64,000 bases of DNA from an uncultured Taibaiella sp. (lineage in GTDB: Bacteria > Bacteroidota > Bacteroidia > Chitinophagales > Chitinophagaceae), in contig CALMWT010000125.1 of the NCBI GenBank assembly GCA_937870855.1, positions 1 through 64,000 of the forward strand, read 5' to 3'. The position numbers and the translations under genes were made by a program. This document shows, piece by piece, positions 37,242 through 45,347 of this stretch (within the stretch, counting starts at the first letter, position 1; each line of letters begins with the position of its first letter). The notes below the pieces were generated by a model. The model was not told the origin of the DNA and did not search any database. It saw only the letters and a list, made by a program, of their open reading frames with translations.

Positions 37242-38492
37242 TCAGCTTCTCTCCTCCCACACCTGCGCCAGATGCACAAGTGTTTCCACAGCTTTTTCCA
37301 TATCCTGTACACTCACATATTCCTGCTTGCTGTGAATGCCCATTTCGCCGGTAAACAAATTAGGGCAAGGCAAATCCATGAACGATAAACGCGAACCATC
37401 TGTTCCGCCACGCACGCTCATGCGCACAGCATTCATGCCTGCACGTTTGTATGCTTCCTCTGCATAGTCCATTACCTGCGGATGATGATCGAGTACCTCG
37501 CGCATATTGCGATATTGCTCTTTGATGATGAAATCGGTAGTAACGCCAGGAAATTCACGCACCGTTTCTTCCACTAAACTTCTTAAACGGGCTTCATGTT
37601 TTGCCAGCGTGGCAGTTTCAAAATCGCGGATGATGAACTGCACGGTTGCTTCTTCTAAACTTCCCTGAATACTTACCGGATGCACAAAACCTTCTTTGCC
37701 TTCTGTTGTTTCAGGACACCACTCATTGCGCGGCAGTTTATTGACGAAGGCGGACGCAGCTTTGATAGCGCTGACCATTTTGTTTTTTGCATAGCCCGGA
37801 TGCGCGCTGATGCCATGAAAATTTACGGTTACACCATCGGCAGAAAAAGTTTCACCCTCCAGATGTCCACGTTCGCCGCCATCTAAAGTATAGCCAAAAT
37901 GCGCTCCCAGTTTTTGCATATCCACCGCATTCACACCACGACCAATTTCTTCATCGGGTGTAAATAGTATGCGAATCTTTCCATGCTTAATTTCAGGATG
38001 CCGCACAAGATAATTGGCAAGATCCATAATGATGGCAACCCCTGCTTTATCATCTGCGCCAAGTAAAGTAGTTCCTGATGCGGTGATAATATCGTCGCCA
38101 ATTCTTTCTTTCAAATAAGGATGCTCGTTTGTGCTGATAACAACGGTCGGGTCATCGGGCAATACAATATCCTTTCCATCCCAACTCATGTGCAGGATAG
38201 GTTTTACACCCGTACCGCTGCAATCGGGCGCTGTGTCCACATGCGAGCAATAGCAAAGCACCGGCATATCCTTTTCACTCGTTGCGGGAATGGTAGCATA
38301 TACATAACCATGTTCATCTAATTCAGCATCTGAAATACCTATTGCTTTTAGTTCTTCCACAAGCATTTTGCTCAGGTCTTTCTGCTTTTCGGTAGAAGGC
38401 TGCGACTCTGAATTAGAATCGCTTTGAGTGTCTATTTGCACGTACCGCAGAAAGCGGTCGGCAACGGTATGCTGGTAATTCGGTAATGCCAT
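37242..38492 (-). CDS. pepT: Peptidase T (tripeptide aminopeptidase)
   Basis: Predicted 416 aa, M20 zinc peptidase. Metal-binding segments are visible: YCSHVDTAPDCSGTGVKP (His and Asp ligands), LLGADDKAGVAIIMDLANYL (bridging Asp), TPDEEIGRGVNAVDM (catalytic Glu-Glu) and GEMGIHSKQEYVSVQDM (last His). The N-terminal VADRFLRYVQIDTQSD is typical for PepT. It removes N-terminal residues from tripeptides in the cytoplasm. The length matches the family. Confidence 0.96.
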   Translation of the reverse strand: MALPNYQHTVADRFLRYVQIDTQSDSNSESQPSTEKQKDLSKMLVEELKAIGISDAELDEHGYVYATIPATSEKDMPVLCYCSHVDTAPDCSGTGVKPILHMSWDGKDIVLPDDPTVVISTNEHPYLKERIGDDIITASGTTLLGADDKAGVAIIMDLANYLVRHPEIKHGKIRILFTPDEEIGRGVNAVDMQKLGAHFGYTLDGGERGHLEGETFSADGVTVNFHGISAHPGYAKNKMVSAIKAASAFVNKLPRNEWCPETTEGKEGFVHPVSIQGSLEEATVQFIIRDFETATLAKHEARLRSLVEETVREFPGVTTDFIIKEQYRNMREVLDHHPQVMDYAEEAYKRAGMNAVRMSVRGGTDGSRLSFMDLPCPNLFTGEMGIHSKQEYVSVQDMEKAVETLVHLAQVWEERS

Positions 38493-38599
38493 TAGATGAT
38501 AATTGAGGGTGTAAAAATAGAGGTTCTTAGTTGTTCTTTTTTTTGACAGGTCATATCCATCGGTGAATGCTTATGTTCTCAAAACATCTCCTACGCCAC

Positions 38600-38648
38600 G
38601 GTTCGTGTTCCTCACGAACCGCTATAACATGAATGGTTCGTGAGGAAC
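38600..38648. repeat. Two-state inverted repeat upstream of the iron-permease-like gene
   Basis: A perfect 14-bp inverted repeat (GTTCCTCACGAACC at 38607–38620 and GGTTCGTGAGGAAC at 38635–38648, 14-base loop) overlaps a second stem: GGTTCGTG at 38600–38607 pairs with CACGAACC inside the left arm (5-base loop). The two folds exclude each other. Confidence 0.7.
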
Positions 38649-38744
38649 ATAAACCGGGGCAGTGAGCTTTATTCTTCTTCTCTATCTATCTTCTTTCATT
38701 TAAACACGATAAATGGAGTATTTTATGCGTCTAAAATTGTAAAA

Positions 38745-39221
38745 ATGCAAACTCAAAAAAGGAAGAAAAAAACTGTAGCATTCTTCGATAGATTCTCTCA
38801 CAAAGTAACCCAGGTTACAGGGCGGCCTGCCGCGTTTATTACAGCATTCCTTATTATTATTGTCTGGGCTATATCAGGTCCTTTCTTTGGTTTTTCTGAT
38901 ACATGGCAACTGGTGATCAATACGGGAACAACCATTATTACTTTTCTAATGGTCTTTGTAATTCAGCAATCTCAAAATAAAGACACCATAGCCTTGCAGC
39001 TTAAGCTGAACGAACTGATAGCATCGAGCGATAAAGCAAGCAACAGGCTTATAGATATTGAAGACCTTACCGAAGAAGAACTACAAACGTTGAAAAAGTT
39101 TTACGTGTATCTCTCCGATCTTGCAGAAAAAGAACAGGATGTTTTCGCCTCGCATTCTATTGATGAAGCCAATACCCTACACAATACCAAAAAGAAAAGG
39201 AATGCTTCGCGGCATAATTGA
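38745..39221 (+). CDS. Low-affinity iron permease family membrane protein
   Basis: Predicted 158 aa from the ATG at 38745; an upstream in-frame start at 38640 is less likely, because it sits inside the inverted repeat. Two membrane helices lie near 31–50 (AFITAFLIIIVWAISG) and 60–80 (TGTTIITFLMVFVIQQSQNK), followed by QLKLNELIASSDKASNRLID: the PF04120 low-affinity iron permease signature. Family function is poorly characterised; iron transport is inferred from a yeast homologue. It precedes a metal efflux cluster. Confidence 0.82.
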   Translation: MQTQKRKKKTVAFFDRFSHKVTQVTGRPAAFITAFLIIIVWAISGPFFGFSDTWQLVINTGTTIITFLMVFVIQQSQNKDTIALQLKLNELIASSDKASNRLIDIEDLTEEELQTLKKFYVYLSDLAEKEQDVFASHSIDEANTLHNTKKKRNASRHN

Positions 39222-39306
39222 TCATTGTCGAGCGCTATACAGAGTTTGCAACATACACCTCCCCGATATTCAACAGCAATGTTGGGTTCTGATTGCTAAT
39301 TTTGTG

Positions 39307-39693
39307 ATGTTGAGACGTTTGCTATCCATATTGTTTTTGTCTGTTTATCTGATTGCTGCAACAGAGATGCAACAATTGCTCAAGCTGCCTTTATTAATAG
39401 AGCATTACACCGAACACAAACAGCAAAGTAGCCATCTTTCGCTTTGGCAGTTTTTACGCATGCACTACGCCAATGGTAATGAAAAAGATGCGGATTACGA
39501 CAAGGATATGAAGCTTCCTTTCAAAACGCATACAGAAACAGTACACCTTCTTTTATTCCTCAGCAGCGTTTCTCATTTTTCTGTAGCGGAAAGAATTATA
39601 TACGCCATCCCTCAGAAGTTTGTTATTCATGCTGATGATGTCGTACATGCAGCCTATGCCGCTGCAATATGGCAACCTCCGCGCGGTTGTTAG
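39307..39693 (+). CDS. Small secreted protein preceding a metal RND operon
   Basis: Predicted 128 aa from the ATG at 39307; the earlier in-frame start at 39121 would overlap the previous gene and give a non-typical N-terminus. Residues 1–20 are hydrophobic (LRRLLSILFLSVYLIAATEM). The body has HKQQSSHLSLWQFLRMHYAN, DYDKDMKLPFKTHTE and VAERIIYAIPQK. Similar short proteins are found directly upstream of CzcA/CusA genes in Bacteroidota and may be regulatory or metal-responsive. His content is high (around nine). Function not established. Confidence 0.7.
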   Translation: MLRRLLSILFLSVYLIAATEMQQLLKLPLLIEHYTEHKQQSSHLSLWQFLRMHYANGNEKDADYDKDMKLPFKTHTETVHLLLFLSSVSHFSVAERIIYAIPQKFVIHADDVVHAAYAAAIWQPPRGC

Positions 39694-39779
39694 TTTTCCT
39701 TTCTTTTATTGAAGCAGGCGCATGTAAGTTTTAGTATGCGATCTGAATATTTTATTTCTAATTTTTGATTGGCAATTAT

Positions 39780-42700
39780 ATGCTTAATAAAATTATCGGG
39801 TTTTCCGTAAGGAACAAACTCATCATTGGGCTGTTTACCATTGCGCTCATTTGTGTGGGTGTGTATGAGACCACAAAACTGCCAATAGACGCAGTGCCGG
39901 ATATTACCGACAATCAGGTACAGATAATAACGGTTGCACCATCTTACGGCGCTACAGATATTGAAAGGCTTGTTACTTTCCCTATAGAACAGGAGAACAG
40001 CAATATTAAAGGCATTAAAGAAATCAGAAGTTTTTCCCGGTTCGGTCTTTCGCTGGTTACTATTGTTTTTAATGACTGGACAGACATCTACTGGGCGCGA
40101 CAGCAAGTAACAGAACGACTACAGCGAATACAATCGCAGATACCAACAAACATTGGCGTGCCTGAAATGGGACCTATATCAACAGGGCTTGGAGAGATCT
40201 ATCAATATGTGGTGCGTGCAAAAGAAGGGTACGAAAGCAGGTACGATGAAACAGAATTGCGAACAATACAGGATTGGATTGTGCGGCGGCAACTGCTGGG
40301 CGTAAAAGGTGTTGCAGAAGTGAGCAGCTTTGGCGGAAAACTGAAGCAATATGAGATAGCCATAAGCACAAACAAACTGCAATCGCTTAATGTAACTATT
40401 GACGATGTCTTCAACGCTCTGGAGCAAAACAATCAGAATACAGGCGGCGCTTATATCGAGAAAGGGCCAACGCTTTTATTTATTCGCAGCGAGGGGTTGA
40501 TAGGAAACATGAATGACATTGAGAACATTCTTGTAAAAGCCACTTCATCGGGTACGCCCATATTAATACGCGATGTAGGAGAAGTGAAAATAGGACATGC
40601 CACTCGCTACGGAGCTATGTGTTATAACGACAAAGGTGAAGTATCAGGAGCAATCGTAATGATGCTGAAAGGTGCTAACAGCAGCGAAGTAATTAAGAAT
40701 GTAAAAGAGCGAATAGCACAAATTCAAAAAACATTGCCGGAGGGCGTGGTCATCGAACCATTTCTTGACAGAACAAAAATGGTAAACAATGCCATCAGTA
40801 CCGTTGAAAAAAATTTGCTTGAAGGCGCGTTGATCGTGGTGTTTATTCTTGTGTTGTTTCTTGGCAATCTCCGGGCAGGTTTGCTGGTGGCTTCCGTCAT
40901 TCCGCTTTCCATGTTGTTTGCCATTATTATGATGAACCTGTTTGGTGTAAGTGGTAATCTCATGAGCCTGGGCGCACTCGATTTTGGGTTGATAGTAGAT
41001 GGCGCAGTGATTATTGTAGAAGCTGTGATGCACCAGCTATCGCACAACAAAAAGTTTGCGTCGGTAACAAAACTATCGCAGCCGCAAATGGACGAAGAAG
41101 TAAATGTGTCCGCTTCCAGAATGATGAACAGCGCCGTGTTTGGACAAATCATTATTCTCATTGTGTATTTACCCATACTCACGCTTCAGGGCATTGAAGG
41201 AAAAATGTTTAAGCCAATGGCGCAGACCGTTGCTTTTGCACTCATCGGCGCTTTCCTTTTGTCGCTTACTTACATACCCATGATGAGCGCGTTGGCGCTT
41301 AGTAAAAAAGTACACCGCAAGGAAAACTTTTCCGACAAAATGATGCGATGGGCAGAGCGTTTACACAAGAAATATTTGGTGAAGGCTTTGCGCATACCCA
41401 AAACAATACTGGCGATTACCGTAGGATTATTTGCATTGTCGTTGGTTACTTTTTCTTTTATGGGTGGAGAATTTATTCCCGCGCTGGAAGAAGGTGATTT
41501 TGCAGTGGATACACGGGTGCTAACCGGCAGTAATCTGAACACAACAATTGAGTACACACAAAAGGCTGCGCATGTATTGCTCGAAAAATTTCCTGAAGTA
41601 GAAAAAGTAGTAACTAAAATAGGAAGCGGTGAAGTGCCTACCGATCCTATGCCTATAGAAGCAAGCGATATGATGGTGATTTTGAAAGACAAAAAAGAAT
41701 GGACTTCTGCAACATCATTTCCGGAATTGGCGGAGAAAATGAGTGAAGCATTACGTGCAGTGCCCGGTATTTCCACCGGCTTTCAATATCCTGTTCAAAT
41801 GCGTTTTAATGAATTGATGACTGGTGCAAGACAAGATGTAGTGTGCAAAATATTTGGTGAAGACCTCGACACGCTGGCGCATTATGCGCATCAGATGGGA
41901 AGGATCATTGACAGAGTAGAAGGCGTTAGAGACTTGTACATTGAAACAATAACAGGAATGCCGCAAATTGTTGTAAAGTACCATCGGAATACTATTGCTC
42001 AATATGGTTTGAACATCGAAGACATTAACCGCGTTATCCGCACTGCATTTGCAGGGCAATCTGCCGGAAAAGTATTTGAAGGAGAAAAACGGTTTGATCT
42101 TGTTGTTCGTTTGGATGAAACCTTACGCACAGATGCAACAGACGTTGAAAACTTATTGATTCCTACACCGTCCGGCAATCAGATTCCTCTGCACCAGCTT
42201 GCAAGTATTTCCATACAAAACGGACCCAATCAGATACAGCGTGAAGACGCAAAACGCAGAATTGTAGTAGGCTTCAATGTGCGTGGCAGAGATGTGCAAA
42301 GTATCGTACAGGAAGTGCAGCAGAAAGTAGAAAAACAACTTGGCTTTCCAGCAGGATATTATGTTACTTACGGCGGTGCATTTGAAAATCTTAATGAAGC
42401 AAAGCAACGTCTGTTAATTGCGGTTCCTGTATCACTGTTACTTATTTTTTTGCTGCTCTATTTCGCGTTCGGTTCTGTAAAGCACAGTTTACTTATCTAT
42501 TCTGCAATTCCGCTGTCGGCTATTGGGGGCATTTTCTTTCTTGCATTGCGCGGCATGCCGTTCAGCATTAGCGCAGGCGTTGGCTTCATCGCTTTGTTTG
42601 GTGTCGCCGTGCTTAATGGAATTGTATTGATTGCAGAATTCAATCGTTTGAAAAAATCAGGTATGGAAGATTTGGAACAAATAGTATTACAAGGTGCAAG

Positions 42701-44117
42701 AACACGGCTACGACCGGTGCTGATGACAGCAATGGTTGCTTCGCTTGGCTTTTTGCCGATGGCTTTAAGCAATGGAGCAGGGGCGGAAGTGCAACGTCCT
42801 CTTGCCACAGTGGTGATTGGCGGATTATTGCTCGCAACCTTACTAACGCTTTTTGTATTGCCGCTGCTCTATGTTTTGTTTGAGAAGAAAAGCAATAGAA
42901 AATCCGGTGCAGGTGTTGCAATGTTGTTAGTGTTTTTATTTGTTCCTTTTATTTCCGGCAGTCAGACCATTACGCTTCAACAAGCTATAGACACTGCATT
43001 ACACAACAACCTTACGCTAAAGAATCAGCAACTTGTTACCGCTTATCGCCAGCAACTTAAACGAACAGCTTTCGATATGCCGCAGGCAAATGCTACAGCA
43101 GAATTTGGACAAATTAACAGCGCTTATACAGACAATCGCATCGGCATTTCTCAATCACTTAGCTTCCCTACTGTCTATTCCCGGCAGCGTAAACTGCAAC
43201 ATGAAGAATGGCAAAATGCCGTTTTAACTACGAGACTTACTGAAGCTGAAATCAGAAAGAATACAACGGAGATTTTCTATCACATTCTTGTATTGCGCGA
43301 AAAGCAGAAGCTTCTAAATGCAACGGATAGTTTGTATGCAGAGTTTGTAAGAAGAGCAAAACTTCGCTTTGAGAAAGGCGCAACTAACATCATTGAAAAA
43401 ACATCTGCAGAAACACAACGCGGACAAATTCATGTTCAGCTTAGCGCTTTGGAGGCGGAAATAAATGTGAGCAAATTACTGCTGCAACTTTTGATGAATG
43501 GGAGTGTGTCCTACGAACCTTACGCTAAAGATTTGAAAGCGATATACCAAAGCATTTTTGACACAAGCATTTTAGCTCATCCCGTGCTGAAAATACAGGA
43601 ACAGCAACAACGTATAGCAGTTGCTAATCTCAAGCTGGAGCGTGCTAAACTATTACCGGAGTTGGGCGTTGGTTTTTATAGTCAAACACTGCGAGGCACA
43701 GGCGCTGATGATGTTGTTTATGATGCAACGCGCAGATTTAGCGCAGGACAAATAGGCGTTGGTATTCCCTTGTTTTTTGGTGCACAGCAATCCCGAATAT
43801 CGGCTGCAAAAATTCAGGTAAACCTTGCAGAAAATAGTTACCTGCTGCGCTCCATGCTACTACAAACGGAACTGCAAACGGCGCTTATTAAGTATCAAAA
43901 CAGCAGTGCAATGCTTACTTATCTGGAAAGCACACAACTGCCTAACGCCCGAATTATTACAGAAAATGTTTGGACTCAGTTTACCGCCGGAGAAATTAAT
44001 TATCTGGAATGGGTAATGCTGAACAATCAGGCGCTGGAACTTCAGAATGCTTATCTCGATGCGCTCGATCGTTACAACAATGATGTTAGCCAACTTATTT
44101 ATATCACTACAAAATAA
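39780..44117 (+). CDS. Heavy-metal efflux RND pump fused to TolC-family outer-membrane channel
   Basis: Predicted 1445 aa from the ATG at 39780. Residues 1 to about 1035 form a CzcA/CusA-type RND pump with 12 membrane helices; the TM4 motif DFGLIVDGAVIIVEA has the Asp pattern of divalent-metal (Zn/Co/Cd/Ni) exporters rather than Cu/Ag ones. Residues about 1043–1062 (MLLVFLFVPFISGSQ) form a hydrophobic signal-peptide-like stretch, then an outer-membrane efflux protein (TolC/OEP) domain to the end (ITLQQAIDTALHNNLTLKNQ). Separate CzcA and CzcC proteins are the norm elsewhere; this fusion is known from Bacteroidota. The adaptor follows 8 bases downstream. Confidence 0.93.
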   Translation: MLNKIIGFSVRNKLIIGLFTIALICVGVYETTKLPIDAVPDITDNQVQIITVAPSYGATDIERLVTFPIEQENSNIKGIKEIRSFSRFGLSLVTIVFNDWTDIYWARQQVTERLQRIQSQIPTNIGVPEMGPISTGLGEIYQYVVRAKEGYESRYDETELRTIQDWIVRRQLLGVKGVAEVSSFGGKLKQYEIAISTNKLQSLNVTIDDVFNALEQNNQNTGGAYIEKGPTLLFIRSEGLIGNMNDIENILVKATSSGTPILIRDVGEVKIGHATRYGAMCYNDKGEVSGAIVMMLKGANSSEVIKNVKERIAQIQKTLPEGVVIEPFLDRTKMVNNAISTVEKNLLEGALIVVFILVLFLGNLRAGLLVASVIPLSMLFAIIMMNLFGVSGNLMSLGALDFGLIVDGAVIIVEAVMHQLSHNKKFASVTKLSQPQMDEEVNVSASRMMNSAVFGQIIILIVYLPILTLQGIEGKMFKPMAQTVAFALIGAFLLSLTYIPMMSALALSKKVHRKENFSDKMMRWAERLHKKYLVKALRIPKTILAITVGLFALSLVTFSFMGGEFIPALEEGDFAVDTRVLTGSNLNTTIEYTQKAAHVLLEKFPEVEKVVTKIGSGEVPTDPMPIEASDMMVILKDKKEWTSATSFPELAEKMSEALRAVPGISTGFQYPVQMRFNELMTGARQDVVCKIFGEDLDTLAHYAHQMGRIIDRVEGVRDLYIETITGMPQIVVKYHRNTIAQYGLNIEDINRVIRTAFAGQSAGKVFEGEKRFDLVVRLDETLRTDATDVENLLIPTPSGNQIPLHQLASISIQNGPNQIQREDAKRRIVVGFNVRGRDVQSIVQEVQQKVEKQLGFPAGYYVTYGGAFENLNEAKQRLLIAVPVSLLLIFLLLYFAFGSVKHSLLIYSAIPLSAIGGIFFLALRGMPFSISAGVGFIALFGVAVLNGIVLIAEFNRLKKSGMEDLEQIVLQGARTRLRPVLMTAMVASLGFLPMALSNGAGAEVQRPLATVVIGGLLLATLLTLFVLPLLYVLFEKKSNRKSGAGVAMLLVFLFVPFISGSQTITLQQAIDTALHNNLTLKNQQLVTAYRQQLKRTAFDMPQANATAEFGQINSAYTDNRIGISQSLSFPTVYSRQRKLQHEEWQNAVLTTRLTEAEIRKNTTEIFYHILVLREKQKLLNATDSLYAEFVRRAKLRFEKGATNIIEKTSAETQRGQIHVQLSALEAEINVSKLLLQLLMNGSVSYEPYAKDLKAIYQSIFDTSILAHPVLKIQEQQQRIAVANLKLERAKLLPELGVGFYSQTLRGTGADDVVYDATRRFSAGQIGVGIPLFFGAQQSRISAAKIQVNLAENSYLLRSMLLQTELQTALIKYQNSSAMLTYLESTQLPNARIITENVWTQFTAGEINYLEWVMLNNQALELQNAYLDALDRYNNDVSQLIYITTK

Positions 44118-44125
44118 CTCCCTTT

Positions 44126-45253
44126 ATGAATCAATATTTTTTTGTGCTTGCTCTGCTATGGATGATGAGTTGCAAAAGCAAGACTACTCCCGAAACGCAA
44201 GTAGCAACTACAAACGAACACACCTTAACATTTACTAAGGAGCAATTAAAATCTGTGAATATTGCTGTTGCAAAACCACAGCTACAATTTATAGCCAACA
44301 CTATCCGCGCATCGGGAAAAATAGATGTACCACCTCAAAACCTTGTTTCCGTAACTGTGCCATTAGGTGGATATCTTAAATACACAAAATTGCTGCCGGG
44401 TATGCGCCTGAAAAAAGGAGACGTAATTGCTGTGCTGGAAGACCAACAGTACATACAGTTGCAACAAGATTACTTGACGACAAAAGCAAAATTAGAATCA
44501 GCCGAACAAGAATTTTTCAGACAAAAAGAACTGAATGTAAGCAAGGCAAGCAGCGATAAAATCTATGAGCAGGCGAAAGCAGAATATCAATCATTGAAAA
44601 TTGCTTTAAGCGCGTTGGCGGAAAGGCTGAGGTTAATCAATATAAATCCTGCAACGCTATCGGCGCAAAACATTTCCAGAAGCATCCGGCTGTATGCTCC
44701 GTTCGATGGATTCGTTTCTAAAGTGAATGTGAACATAGGGAGGTATGTGAATCCTTCGGACATCTTATTTGATCTGATTGATCCTAAAGACATTCATTTA
44801 AAAATCCGCGTGTTTGAAAAAGATTTGCCGCAACTTTCAATCGGACAAAAGCTGATTGCACATACAAATGCACATCCTGAAAAACAATACAACTGTACTA
44901 TTACTTTGATTAGTAAGGATGTTGACACGGACCGGACAGCAGAGGTGTATTGCCGTTTTCAGGATTACGATAAATCGCTGTTGCCAGGCATGTATATGAA
45001 CACCATTATAGAACTCGCCGGCGAAGAATCGCTCACTGTACCCGAACAGGCGGTTGTAAGTTTTGAAGGCAAAAACTATGTTTTTACCTCCGCAGAAAAT
45101 GGAACGTTTGAAATGACGGAGGTTTTTATCGGCAGCAAGGAAAAAGGATTTGTTGCAATAGAAAACAAAGCTGCAATCAACAATAAAAACATTGTTACAA
45201 CAGGCGCTTATACCTTGCTGATGACATTGAAGAATAAGGCTGAAGAAGAATAG
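44126..45253 (+). CDS. RND efflux periplasmic adaptor (CusB/CzcB-like) lipoprotein
   Basis: Predicted 375 aa. A lipoprotein signal ends at LLWMMSCKSK (Cys near 14). The body has the barrel-sandwich domain (LGGYLKYTKLLPGMRLKKGD), a helical hairpin (QEFFRQKELNVSKASSDKIY), and the beta-barrel (GRYVNPSDILFDLIDPKDIH). It should bridge the inner-membrane pump and the outer-membrane channel in the periplasm. It follows the pump–channel fusion by 8 bases, completing the efflux system in two genes. Confidence 0.93.
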   Translation: MNQYFFVLALLWMMSCKSKTTPETQVATTNEHTLTFTKEQLKSVNIAVAKPQLQFIANTIRASGKIDVPPQNLVSVTVPLGGYLKYTKLLPGMRLKKGDVIAVLEDQQYIQLQQDYLTTKAKLESAEQEFFRQKELNVSKASSDKIYEQAKAEYQSLKIALSALAERLRLININPATLSAQNISRSIRLYAPFDGFVSKVNVNIGRYVNPSDILFDLIDPKDIHLKIRVFEKDLPQLSIGQKLIAHTNAHPEKQYNCTITLISKDVDTDRTAEVYCRFQDYDKSLLPGMYMNTIIELAGEESLTVPEQAVVSFEGKNYVFTSAENGTFEMTEVFIGSKEKGFVAIENKAAINNKNIVTTGAYTLLMTLKNKAEEE

Positions 45254-45289
45254 ATATTGATGGACTTAACTGAGTTCGCATTGCCCGAA

Positions 45290-45312
45290 CAGGTGTCAAC
45301 TGACGACACCTG
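45290..45312. terminator. Hairpin between convergent genes
   Basis: A perfect 8-bp stem (CAGGTGTC with GACACCTG, 7-base loop) in the gap between the adaptor gene and the antiporter gene. No T-run follows, so termination is uncertain. Confidence 0.4.
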
Positions 45313-45347
45313 ATGCCTCTACACAAAACTCTTCAAAAACTAAAATC

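Noticed and set aside
39121-39306. Longer form of the 128-aa protein before the RND gene
   Set aside because: It overlaps the preceding gene by 100 bases and lacks the hydrophobic start seen at 39307.
45290-45312. Strong terminator after the efflux adaptor gene
   Set aside because: The stem is good, but there is no T-tail on either side, so it is listed only as a weak hairpin.
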